From Planctomycetota bacterium (GTDB taxonomy: Bacteria; Planctomycetota; Planctomycetia; Isosphaerales; Isosphaeraceae): 22,880 bases of DNA. The stretch is taken from positions 1 to 22,880 of the forward strand of contig JAKAUH010000299.1 of assembly GCA_021818605.1 (NCBI GenBank). Direction: 5' to 3'. The position numbers and the translations under genes are program-made. Shown here piece after piece: positions 8,741 through 16,412 of the stretch. The notes below the pieces were generated by a model that saw only the letters and a program-made list of their open reading frames with translations, did no database searches and was not told the DNA's origin. The number at the start of each line of letters is the position of its first letter. Within the stretch, counting starts at the first letter, position 1.

Positions 8741-9457
8741 TCAGATGCGACCAGCCCGCGACGTCAGGATCAGGTCGGCGGCCTCGCGGGCTCCAAAGCC
8801 TAGCCGGGGCAGGGCCGCCAGGTCGAAGCCGTTGGCGTTGTCGAATGCCCAGGTGGCGACCGACGTCCGCAGCCGAACGCGGAACGGCAGGGCACGCCAG
8901 ACGTCGCGCGCCATCCGGTCAATCGGTCCGTCGGACTGGATGGCCACCCGGCGGCCTCGCGCGATCGCGGCGACGATCTCGCGAAACGATTCGCCCTCGT
9001 GCTCGTGCGAGGCGAGCGGCCTGATGGTCCGGCGGAACGGAGCGCTGCGGATCGTCGCGCGACCGGGCGGCAGTGTCGCGTCGAGGTCCGTGGCGCCCCA
9101 GTCCCCGCGCGTGAGGCCGCCGAACACGAACGGATCGGCGCCGGCGCGAGCATAGACCCACCGGCCGACGAACAGCGCGTGGAATGCCAGCGCCCCCGGG
9201 CGCCCGGCGTCGTCGCAGCCCTGCGGGAAGATGCCGACGATCATCCACGGCCCTCGTTCGATCCGCCGGGCGAAGAGCGCCGGGGCCTCGACCACGCCCG
9301 CCGGCGGCTCGCCGTAGCGCTGACAGGCCGCCTTGAGCGCGGCCAGCCACTCCGGCCGGCACGCCGCCGAGTGAGCCAGCATGCCATACCCGCGGCGGCA
9401 GAACGCGAAGCTGCCGTAGACCGCCTGCTCGTATCGCACGGAGACTCGATCAATCAT
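8741..9457 (-). CDS. GAP1-like protein (resembles the N-terminal domain of GTPase-associated protein 1)
   Basis: 238 residues from an ATG at 9457, preceded by GAGGGCGAG as a Shine-Dalgarno-like sequence. The N-terminus (YEQAVYGSF, then RGYGMLAHS and CRPEW) and a middle block (PWMIVGIFPQG, PGALAFHALFVG, then FGGLTRGDW) resemble GAP1-N2-type domains, which accompany GTPases in proposed bacterial conflict/signalling systems. The assignment is from memory of the family pattern. The frame is open upstream of this start and merges with the C-terminal half of the broken DUF3368 gene, giving a 339-residue reading from a TTG at 9760. The MIDRV start is preferred because it has a ribosome site and matches where the domain begins. 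The encoded protein is probably cytoplasmic, with no signal peptide or TM helix. Confidence 0.72.
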   Translation of the reverse strand: MIDRVSVRYEQAVYGSFAFCRRGYGMLAHSAACRPEWLAALKAACQRYGEPPAGVVEAPALFARRIERGPWMIVGIFPQGCDDAGRPGALAFHALFVGRWVYARAGADPFVFGGLTRGDWGATDLDATLPPGRATIRSAPFRRTIRPLASHEHEGESFREIVAAIARGRRVAIQSDGPIDRMARDVWRALPFRVRLRTSVATWAFDNANGFDLAALPRLGFGAREAADLILTSRAGRI

Positions 9458-9529
9458 CTCGCCCTCAACGCCGGGAATGATCTCGGGTATCGTGACCAGG
9501 TCATATCGCAGTCGATCTTCACGCCGCCT

Positions 9530-10014
9530 TGATTCGCCCGCAAGTCGTAATATCTCGGCTCGCCACGATCTGGAGATGAAGAAACCGAGTTCGTGCTCCA
9601 GTCGGTCGAGAAGCGGCGAGATCAGGTTGATGAGCCCGCGCTGCTTGCCACGAACCAGAAGGCCCAGCACGCCGATCGGCGTCAGGCCGAGCCGTCGTGC
9701 AACCGAGCGCCCGGCCGCCTCATCGATGAGAAGCGTCCCGACGCCATGCTCGAGGGCCAACGCAATCGCTTCGGACTCTCAGGGTCCAACTCTCGCCGCA
9801 ACTCCATGATCCTCTGCCGGTCGCTCGGACACCCGAGGGAAACGAAGGACAGGCGGTGAACATCGACGTACGGGAGGCTTCCCGGCGGCGAACGGAGTTC
9901 GAGGTCCACGGCCGGAGGTCTCAGGATCTCGTCGAACAGCGCCGCCAGAAGGTCCAGCCGGCCCAGATGGGCCAGCGCCCGGATCGGTGACGTATCGCTG
10001 ATGACGAAGATCAA
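9530..10014 (-). pseudogene. DUF3368 PIN-like toxin (VapC type), broken by a one-base frameshift
   Basis: The N-terminal half reads from a TTG at 10014 (IFVISDTSPIRALAHLGRLD, with the PIN Asp in ISDTSP) to ELRRELDP. The C-terminal half continues in another frame (ALEHGVGTLLIDEAAGRSVA to LRLAGES). The junction lies near 9775-9783. Inserting a single G there would restore the family-typical DPGESEAIALALEHG, including the conserved acidic residue. DUF3368 proteins are PIN-fold nucleases encoded with UPF0175 antitoxins. The TTG start overlaps the antitoxin stop (TTGA), as in coupled toxin-antitoxin pairs. No stop codon separates the restored frame from the downstream GAP1-like gene. Either a real inactivating mutation, programmed slippage or a sequencing error could explain this. 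Confidence 0.8.
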
Positions 10015-10262
10015 GTGGAGATTCCCATGCGATCCAGCGCGACGAGATCGTCGGCCAGATCGCTTTCGTCGGGGCGAACGAGAGGAATTCGCCTCGTCAG
10101 CAGTTCTTCCTCAAACGCAACCCGGCTCAGGCCGGCCAGCCTTGCGGTGCCCCAGAGGCTGAGCTTGCCGGCGTCGAAGAGCCGGCCGGCAAACTCGATC
10201 AGGGCGTCTCTCTCGCCCAGACCAGCCTCTTGCAGCACATCATCGGGAATCACCAGCGGCAT
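10011..10262 (-). CDS. UPF0175-family antitoxin
   Basis: 83 residues from an ATG at 10262, with a strong AGGAGGT five bases upstream. The longer frame to 10316 lacks such a site. The sequence MPLVIPDDVLQEAGL, the helical segment with LFDAGKLSLWGTARLAGLSR and the end RRIPLVRPDESDL are characteristic of UPF0175. These are small DNA-binding antitoxins encoded beside DUF3368/PIN toxins. The stop overlaps the TTG start of the broken toxin gene. The antitoxin itself looks intact. The pair sits between the GTPase gene (93 bases upstream) and the GAP1-like gene, so it splits what would otherwise be an adjacent pair. Confidence 0.85.
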   Translation of the reverse strand: MPLVIPDDVLQEAGLGERDALIEFAGRLFDAGKLSLWGTARLAGLSRVAFEEELLTRRIPLVRPDESDLADDLVALDRMGIST

Positions 10263-10266
10263 GGCA

Positions 10267-10273
10267 ACCTCCT
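10267..10273 (-). promoter_or_regulatory. Shine-Dalgarno site of the antitoxin gene
   Basis: AGGAGGT on the minus strand, ending four bases before the ATG at 10262. It settles the start as MPLVIP rather than the upstream in-frame alternative at 10316. Confidence 0.75.
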
Positions 10274-10354
10274 GGAATACGGCGCTCGGGGGGTCGCCTA
10301 CCGTCCATCGTAACAACTCCGATCAATCTCGCTCGAGATCGCGATGAGCCCCCC

Positions 10355-12739
10355 TCACTCCGGCTCCGTGAGCCGCGGCATCTGGAAGTCCGACGAGAAC
10401 ACCAGGGTCGTGCGCCCCCCCCTGGCGGGCTTGATTGTGCCGGTGAGCAGGCGGATCGCCAGCGGGTCACCGGCGCGGCTGGTGAGGATGTAGACCTCGC
10501 TCGCCGACCAGTCGTAGTCGATCAGCCGGATCGTGATCGGGTCGCCGAGCTTCCAGGCGATCGGCTTCGGGAACGTGTAGTCCCAGATCGGCCTGTGCGA
10601 GTCGCGGATGATCGACGAGGGGCCATAGGTCGTCCCGGCCACCTCGAGCACCACGCCCAGGTCCGGCCCCGCGCCCGAGAAGTACTTGCCGACCGTCGGC
10701 TCGACCTCGCCGCGGCGGAGCGTGACCCGGTACTCGCCGGTCTTCGAGACCTTCTCCCACCACTCGAGGTAGCCCCGCGCATCGGCCGCGTACCGGCCGT
10801 CGGGCTGGTCGCGGAGATACTCACGAAACCGGCGGGCGACCTCCGCCACGTCGTCGGAGTGTGCGGCGAGGTGGTCATACGCCTGGCGATAGGCGTAGAC
10901 GTCCCACTCGCGATGGACCCGCTCCTTCGCCTCGATGGCCTCGCCGACGAACCGGCCGCCGGATTGATGAGCCTTGAGATAGTCCTGGTAGCGCTCGATC
11001 CGCGCGGCGAAGTGCGAGGGATACTGCCGCGAGTAGTCGCGCGCCCGGGCGATGTCCTGCTCGTCGAGCCGGCGGAGATACTCGTCGAGCCGGTGCTGCA
11101 CCTCGGGGCGGGACGGGCTGTCCGGATGCTCGGCGAGGAACTGGCGGGCGCGCTCGATCAGGTCGGCAAGTCCGACGTTCGGCAGCGACTCGGACCGAAC
11201 CAGGTCTTCGACGAACTGGCGATCCTGGGCGAACCGGCGGGCGCTCTGGACCTGCCTGAGCGATTCGGCCAGCTTGAGCGCGTCGGCGCGTCGGGAGGTG
11301 TCGGGATACTCCCGCAAGAATGCGTCGATCGACGCGAGCGCCGGGCCGGGGTCGTCGAGCGCGGCCAGCGAGCGCGCCTCGCCCTCGACCTCCTTCCAGC
11401 GTCGGTCGTGGCGGACCAGCTCGCGCGCCTGCTCGACCTCGCGGATCGCGGGTGCCAGACTGGGCGACTGGTCCTTCAGGCCGCCGAGCCGCGTCGAGAG
11501 CTCGGGTGTGTCGGTGCCGTTGGCGACCTGGACGCCCGCGGCCTTCACCTGCCACTCGGCCTTCCGGGCGCGAGCCTGGCGCTCCAGGTCCGGCCAGAAG
11601 ACGCCCAGCGACGGGTGCCACTCCAGCAGGTCGGACCACCGCCGCGCGATGGCCGGCGCCGAGCGATCGGGCTCGCGCTCGAACGCCGACGCGCGGCGGA
11701 AGCCGATCGCATCGTATCCGGCCACCGCGCCGGCGGCCAGCGCCACGCAACCCGCCAGCCGGAGCATCCAGCCCCGTCGGCGGCGGCGCCCCAGCTCCAC
11801 CAGCCGCTCGCGAAACTCGTACGAGCGATTCGACCGCGGATAGCGATGCTCGTACGCGGCGACCGCCCGGCCCAGCCGGGCCAGGTCGCGCGGGGCACGG
11901 TCCCACGCCGCGGTCATCGCCGCGCGGTCGCGCCCCTCGAGCTGCTCGGCCAGCCACGAGAGCGGACCCTCCAGGCCCATCGGCTGGAGCTCGCTCGGCG
12001 GCCGATTTCCCCGCGCGCCCGGGCCGAACGAGCTGACCCCGAAGATCGCGCCTTCCGGAGCATGGGCCGCCAGCGCGTGCCGCGTCATCCCGTAATGGGT
12101 GTCGACCACCCGCTCGACCAGCTCCGAGGGGATCGCCGGAAGCAAGTCGTCGTCTTCCCCGGGATCTGAGGACGAGTTGCCCGGATCGCCCGCGTGCGTC
12201 AGCACGCGGTCGAACTTGGTGAGCAAAAGCGCGACCGGACGGTCGGCGCGAGCGTCGTCGGACCGCTCGATGTAGCGCTCGAGCAGGTTCTCGACCTCCT
12301 GCTGACGGCGTCGGCGTTCGGCCGGGTCGGTCGAGCCCTCGGGGTCGAGGCAGAGGAACACCGCGTCGCACCCGGCGAAGAACTCGTGGATCGGCTCCTC
12401 CGAGCCGAGCGTAACATGCTCGCCCTGGTAATCCTTGACGATCAGGTCGAAACGCGCGGGGCCGTGATAGAGCCGGAGATTCAGATAGGTCTCGGCCAGC
12501 GAGCCGGCCATCGAATGGCCCCACTCGATCTGGGCGACCTTCTCGGCGAGGTTCTCGGCGGTGCGCGCGTCGGCCGCCGCCAGCCGGAGGCCCGGCACCT
12601 GGCCGCTTGACGCCTGGCGGTAAAACATCGCCAGAAGCGTCGTCTTGCCCACATTACGGTGACCGAACAGCGCAACCTTCAGGGGCCGCGACAGCCGCGC
12701 CTCCAGCTCGTCCAGCGGGTTCATCCGGCGATTACTCAT
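10355..12739 (-). CDS. P-loop GTPase with TM helix, helical repeats and C2-like C-terminus
   Basis: 794 residues from an ATG at 12739. The GTPase domain has Walker A GHRNVGKT at 26-33, a DxxG-position DYQGE at 103-107 and the base-specificity motif TKFD at 174-177 (NKxD variant). A basic cluster (RRRRR, 318-322) precedes one hydrophobic helix at about 323-342. Residues about 350-660 are alpha-helical with TPR-like pieces (FLREYPDTSRRADALKLAES, FLAEHPDSPSRPEVQHRLDE). The last 125 residues are beta-rich and C2-like (DLGVVLEVAG, SHRPIWDYTF, ITIRLIDYDW). This predicts a membrane-tethered switch GTPase with a cytoplasmic G domain and a second domain for lipid or protein binding. With the GAP1-like protein downstream, it resembles GTPase-based conflict systems. 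The C2 and TPR labels are inference; the GTPase is clear. Long ORFs in other frames here are shadows. Confidence 0.88.
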   Translation of the reverse strand: MSNRRMNPLDELEARLSRPLKVALFGHRNVGKTTLLAMFYRQASSGQVPGLRLAAADARTAENLAEKVAQIEWGHSMAGSLAETYLNLRLYHGPARFDLIVKDYQGEHVTLGSEEPIHEFFAGCDAVFLCLDPEGSTDPAERRRRQQEVENLLERYIERSDDARADRPVALLLTKFDRVLTHAGDPGNSSSDPGEDDDLLPAIPSELVERVVDTHYGMTRHALAAHAPEGAIFGVSSFGPGARGNRPPSELQPMGLEGPLSWLAEQLEGRDRAAMTAAWDRAPRDLARLGRAVAAYEHRYPRSNRSYEFRERLVELGRRRRRGWMLRLAGCVALAAGAVAGYDAIGFRRASAFEREPDRSAPAIARRWSDLLEWHPSLGVFWPDLERQARARKAEWQVKAAGVQVANGTDTPELSTRLGGLKDQSPSLAPAIREVEQARELVRHDRRWKEVEGEARSLAALDDPGPALASIDAFLREYPDTSRRADALKLAESLRQVQSARRFAQDRQFVEDLVRSESLPNVGLADLIERARQFLAEHPDSPSRPEVQHRLDEYLRRLDEQDIARARDYSRQYPSHFAARIERYQDYLKAHQSGGRFVGEAIEAKERVHREWDVYAYRQAYDHLAAHSDDVAEVARRFREYLRDQPDGRYAADARGYLEWWEKVSKTGEYRVTLRRGEVEPTVGKYFSGAGPDLGVVLEVAGTTYGPSSIIRDSHRPIWDYTFPKPIAWKLGDPITIRLIDYDWSASEVYILTSRAGDPLAIRLLTGTIKPARGGRTTLVFSSDFQMPRLTEPE

Positions 12740-12828
12740 CCTGTCGCCCCGATCCGTTCCTTTGGCTCACTCGCGGCCCAGGCCGCATCCGAACTCCGTC
12801 TCCCGGCAGGAAGAATCATCAAATCGGC

Positions 12829-12897
12829 AAGGAGGTCGGGCAGTCTTGCCCGACGTCCGGGTCGGAACCGCGTCGGGCAAGACTGCCCGACCTCCTT
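12829..12897. repeat. Perfect palindromic repeat, copy 2
   Basis: The 27-base arms at 12829-12855 and 12871-12897 are exact reverse complements around a 15-base spacer (TCCGGGTCGGAACCG). Each arm contains GGTCGGGCAGTCTTGCCCGA, itself partly self-complementary. Copy 1 at 5979-6042 shares the GGTCGGG..TCTTGC core. It lies in the 221-base gap between the membrane-protein gene (stop 12961) and the GTPase gene (start 12739). It could therefore form a strong hairpin in the transcript, attenuating or ending the upstream transcription unit or stabilising its 3' end. The repeat family is REP/MITE-like, with no transposase nearby. Confidence 0.92.
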
Positions 12898-12960
12898 CCA
12901 GGATCGTCACGCGGACGGTTCCGTATCGAGACCGATCCGCCGCGTTCTCAGTCTTCCCGT

Positions 12961-13989
12961 TCACACCGCCCGATGTGCCCTCCGCACAGACAGGGCAACC
13001 CGCACCGGCCACACGATCGGCCGGAACAGCCAGCGCACCGGCAGCCCGATGATCACCAGGAACGACAGCACCACTGCCAGCCCGGCCATCCCCATCGCGA
13101 GGGATCGAAGCAGAGCGGTGTTCAACCCATAGGCTGCCAGCGTCCGGCCGATCGTGTCGTCCAGTCCGCGGGCGGCTCCGCCGGTCACCGCCGTGGCGAG
13201 CTCGATACCCGCCTTGCCGAACTCCTTCACGGCGAACTCGGTGGCGCGGCCGGCATAGTCGACGAATTTCTCCGGGTTTGCCAGGAACGCCGCCAGCACG
13301 CCCGCGGCGATCAGCTTTTTCTTGTGTGGCAGAACCTGTTTGGTGAAAAACGACCAGCCGGCGCGGCCGGTCCGCCGCAGGACCGAGAGGCTCTCGGTTC
13401 CCTCGCGAGCGAGGACCTCGGCCACGTCGTCGCCGTAGACCCGCACCGCCGTGAGCCCCTCGGGCCCCAGCCGGCGGACCATCGCCTGGGCCTCGGCCGG
13501 ATACCGGCGTGCCAGGCTCTGCGCCGTCTCGCCCAGCTCGACGACCAGCCGCTTTTCGGCGGCCGGCAGCGCGGCGAAGGTGCGCAATGCCTGCGGGTCG
13601 TGCCGCATCAGCCGGGCGAACCGTGACTGGAGCAGCGCCTCGGCGGGCGGATCGAGCTTCCGGCCGGCGCCGGCGAGTTCATCGCTCTGGCGAACCAGCC
13701 GCCCGAGCCCCTCGTCGGCCTCGCGCGAGAGGAACAGCCGACCAGCGCGGCGGGCCTCCGACCGGGCACCGTCGCCCGCGACCTCGCGCGCCAGGCCCTT
13801 GCCGCCGGCCTTCGCCTCGACGATCACGTCCTGCACGACGTCGTCGAGCCACGACAGCTTGCCCGCCCGCGCGGGGCCGGCCAGGCCGAGGACCACCAGC
13901 GAGGCCAGCCCGACCGCCGCCAGGTTGCGCGACGCTCGAGCCATCGATGCCGCCCCGCCCTTGCCGCGTCTTCGGAGATCAACGCTCAT
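12961..13989 (-). CDS. Secreted/membrane-anchored helical protein of unknown function
   Basis: 342 residues from an ATG at 13989 with AGGACCAGGAC upstream. A classical signal peptide ends near residue 42 (LVVLGLAGPARA); the ATG at 13944 (MARASRN) is an alternative start that gives a shorter n-region. The mature part is alpha-helical, with a block at about 160-205 (RRYPAEAQAMVRRLGPEGL, YGDDVAEVL). A moderately hydrophobic helix at about 223-239 follows a KKK, a TM helix lies at about 297-316, and a basic tail ends the protein. No known family was recognised. The LGPEGL..YGDDV block recalls a segment of the 667-residue protein two genes upstream (RRQGLEGFALVSLYGPVLEA), so the two may be distantly related. 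It follows the ACP-like gene by 83 bases and is likely in the same transcript. Confidence 0.75.
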   Translation of the reverse strand: MSVDLRRRGKGGAASMARASRNLAAVGLASLVVLGLAGPARAGKLSWLDDVVQDVIVEAKAGGKGLAREVAGDGARSEARRAGRLFLSREADEGLGRLVRQSDELAGAGRKLDPPAEALLQSRFARLMRHDPQALRTFAALPAAEKRLVVELGETAQSLARRYPAEAQAMVRRLGPEGLTAVRVYGDDVAEVLAREGTESLSVLRRTGRAGWSFFTKQVLPHKKKLIAAGVLAAFLANPEKFVDYAGRATEFAVKEFGKAGIELATAVTGGAARGLDDTIGRTLAAYGLNTALLRSLAMGMAGLAVVLSFLVIIGLPVRWLFRPIVWPVRVALSVRRAHRAV

Positions 13990-14072
13990 TGTCCTGGTCC
14001 TTGGTTTCGTGCCGGCCGATTGACATGGTTCATATCGTCACATCTTCGCTCGTGGGACCTCAATCTGTCCGC

Positions 14073-14366
14073 CTAGGCAGCCCCCAGGTCGTGGATGAGC
14101 CTTCGGTCCTTGCTGACCTCGTCGGGCTCGACGCCCAGCGAGTCCGAGAGCGCCCGCCGGAACATGGCCCAGATGATGTCCGCGTCGAGGTCCTCGTCGA
14201 GGACCCCGGCGTGCACGGCCTTCGCGTGCACATAGTCGTACAGCCTTCCGACCCGGATGTCCGCCGGCTGTCCCCTTTCGAGCAACTGAAGGAACTCGTC
14301 GCGACGAATCCGGATCAGGAACGTCCGTTCGAGCCGGAACACGATGTCGAGCAGGTCGACTCCCAC
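14073..14366 (-). CDS. ACP-like protein with the two half-domains in permuted order
   Basis: 97 residues from a GTG at 14366 (GGAG ten bases upstream). An in-frame TGA lies a few codons before it, so no longer N-terminus is possible. Residues 2-20 (GVDLLDIVFRLERTFLIRI) match the part of planctomycete acyl carrier proteins that follows the phosphopantetheine serine (typically DLGAESIDFLDIVFRLE). Residues 68-96 (MFRRALSDSLGVEPDEVSKD, then RRLIHDLGA) match the part that precedes it. The order is thus second half then first half, the protein ends right after DLGA, and no modifiable DSL/ESI serine is present. It could be a permuted ACP fold, a dimer completing two folds, or a remnant of tandem ACPs. 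It is spaced 42 bases after one gene and 83 before the next in an apparent operon. Confidence 0.72.
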   Translation of the reverse strand: MGVDLLDIVFRLERTFLIRIRRDEFLQLLERGQPADIRVGRLYDYVHAKAVHAGVLDEDLDADIIWAMFRRALSDSLGVEPDEVSKDRRLIHDLGAA

Positions 14367-14408
14367 CCTGATGTCTCCGCATGTTGGTCTTGCTCAGTGA
14401 GTGATCGC

Positions 14409-16412
14409 TCATTCGTGCCCGCCTCTCGCGGGGTGGGGCCTCCGGCTCCTCAGGTGCTCCTCCATCTTCTGGAACCCGACGACGCCGACGCCCGCCTGGA
14501 GCATCTGCGCCGACAGGTACTTGAGGCCGCGCTGAGGCGGGACTCGCATCACAACCTCGGCGCCTCCCTTGAGAAATCGCACGGGCCCCCAGGTTGATAG
14601 CCGCATCCTGGCCCTGGTGCAAAGCGGTCGGGCCATCTCGGCGAACTGGGTCAGGCTGAGCCTCGGCAGTGCCTCGGGCAGACGCCTCAGGACCTGGTAG
14701 ATCCCGCCGGCTGATCGCACGGCCCACCACCGCGCCAGCCGCTCGGTGACGGTCGCCGTCCCGCCGGCCGCGGTCCGCTCGATCCCCCGCGCGGCCGCCG
14801 CCTCGCCGCCCGATTCAACCAGCTCGCGGCCGGCCGAGCGGACGCCCTGGCGCACCGCGCCTTTCACCTCGGCGCGGATCGCCTCGGCGGCCGCCGCGCC
14901 CTCGGGCTGGAGCGCCGAGAGGCTCAGCACGTCGGCCACCACGAAGCAGCCGTCGACCAGGGCCCAGGTCATCTCGCCCGAGGTCGGGGCATAGCCCTGC
15001 CGCAGGACGTTGCCCAGATGGATCACGTCGTAGAGGGGCAGGAACTGGTAGTATGCCAGCGAGCTGTCGCCGAGCTGCGCGACCCGCTCCAGCCCGTCCT
15101 GGCGGATGGTCCGGATCGTCGCCTGGCCGTTCTCGCCAGCCATCGAGAGCGCCGAGAGCGCCAGGGACTCGCGGAATGTCCGCCGCCCCTTCGATTGCAA
15201 GAGGGCGATCGTCTGGGGCCCGGCGTCGGCCTGCGCGATGGGCGGGATCGCCGCCGCGCCGTGATGGCGGAGGACCACGCGGAAGTCGGCGTCCTCGGCG
15301 TACTTGTCCAGCATCGCCAGCGCCATCGGGCCGTGAGCCCCAAGTGCCAGCGTCGCCTGGCGGCGAAGCGTCGCGTCGACGAAGTCGTCGTACACCACAT
15401 CGGCTGCGTCCGGACCCGCCATCCGCAGGGCCTGTGCACCGGCTTCACCCTGTTCGACGACCAGCCGCAACCCCCGCGTGCTGCCTCCCACCGCCTCGGT
15501 CAACCCGGCCGCGGCGACGTGCCGCAGGTGCCCGGCCACCGTTTCGGGCCGGTTCGTCTGGAGCAACTCGTCGAGATAGCCCGCGTTGACCCAGGCCACG
15601 ACGAGCGCCTGGTCCATCGGCATGGCGTCCCCCAGCGCTTCGAGCACCGGCCCGTACAGGCTCACCAGCGCGAACCCCTCGAGCCCCTGGCGGCGGAAGG
15701 CCTCGATGGCGAGCGGACCGAAGTGCTCGAACGTTCGCAAGGCCGACCTCAGGTCGGCGGCGCCGTGGTCCAGGCTGATGAAGCTGAGGATCGTCAGCGC
15801 GTCGCCCAGCGCCGCCCGGTCATCCCGTAGCCGGTCGATCAGTTCGGCGACGCCCTGCGGCTCAGCCAGGATCAGCGGCAAGGCCGACGGATACTTCGAC
15901 GCCGCCCGCCGCTGCGACGGCGAGAGCGAGGCCAGCTCGGCGATCAGGATCGCGCGGTCCGTCTCGTCCCCGCGCTTCAGACCGAAGTATTCGCGCCAGT
16001 GCAGGAGCACGTCGGCTGCGGCATCCGCCCCGAGGGCATCGCGCAACTGGTGGAACTCGGCCGGGTACTTCTCGTAGAGGAACAGGGCCTCCATGTCGAG
16101 CCTGTCGAGCAGCACCAGCCCGCACTCGCCGTCGGTGCGGTCGATCGCCGCAGCGTTCCGGCCGAACCGCTCCGCCAGCCGGGCGACCATCTCGCGGACC
16201 TTCGGTGAGGCCGTGCGATATCGCGTTAGCAGCGAGGCGGTGCCTCCATCTGTCCGCGCGGGAGCACCGGTCGGGACGGAGAGCCTCGCAGCGACCGCAG
16301 CCAGCTTCGCATCCGCATCCCGTCCCTGGGCCGGGACCGGCGTGCGTGCGGCCAGCTTGATTAGCACGCCGAGCGAGGCCAAAAAGACGACGGCGGCGAT
16401 GGTTCGCTTCAT
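14409..16412 (-). CDS. Secreted helical-repeat protein of unknown function
   Basis: 667 residues from an ATG at 16412, chosen because GGAG lies eight bases upstream and MKRTIAAVVFLASLGVLIKL makes a signal segment; the frame is open further upstream to 16619 but that part is low-complexity. The mature protein is almost all alpha-helical, with degenerate repeats of about 40-50 residues (KYPAEFHQLRDALG, KYPSALPLILAEPQG, HFGPLAIEAFRRQGLEG, AHGPMALAMLDKYAED, HHGAAAIPPIAQAD), reminiscent of HEAT-like scaffolds. Hydrophobic stretches near 452-466 and 488-500 may be buried helices. The C-terminus is basic. No catalytic motif was recognised. It is the first gene of a set with the ACP-like gene and the membrane protein; a scaffold or envelope role is inference. 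Confidence 0.8.
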   Translation of the reverse strand: MKRTIAAVVFLASLGVLIKLAARTPVPAQGRDADAKLAAVAARLSVPTGAPARTDGGTASLLTRYRTASPKVREMVARLAERFGRNAAAIDRTDGECGLVLLDRLDMEALFLYEKYPAEFHQLRDALGADAAADVLLHWREYFGLKRGDETDRAILIAELASLSPSQRRAASKYPSALPLILAEPQGVAELIDRLRDDRAALGDALTILSFISLDHGAADLRSALRTFEHFGPLAIEAFRRQGLEGFALVSLYGPVLEALGDAMPMDQALVVAWVNAGYLDELLQTNRPETVAGHLRHVAAAGLTEAVGGSTRGLRLVVEQGEAGAQALRMAGPDAADVVYDDFVDATLRRQATLALGAHGPMALAMLDKYAEDADFRVVLRHHGAAAIPPIAQADAGPQTIALLQSKGRRTFRESLALSALSMAGENGQATIRTIRQDGLERVAQLGDSSLAYYQFLPLYDVIHLGNVLRQGYAPTSGEMTWALVDGCFVVADVLSLSALQPEGAAAAEAIRAEVKGAVRQGVRSAGRELVESGGEAAAARGIERTAAGGTATVTERLARWWAVRSAGGIYQVLRRLPEALPRLSLTQFAEMARPLCTRARMRLSTWGPVRFLKGGAEVVMRVPPQRGLKYLSAQMLQAGVGVVGFQKMEEHLRSRRPHPARGGHE

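Noticed and set aside
10595..12524. Long plus frame (524 codons) and long minus frame (549 codons) over the GTPase gene
   Set aside because: Both are out-of-frame shadows; only the 794-codon frame shows GTPase motifs.
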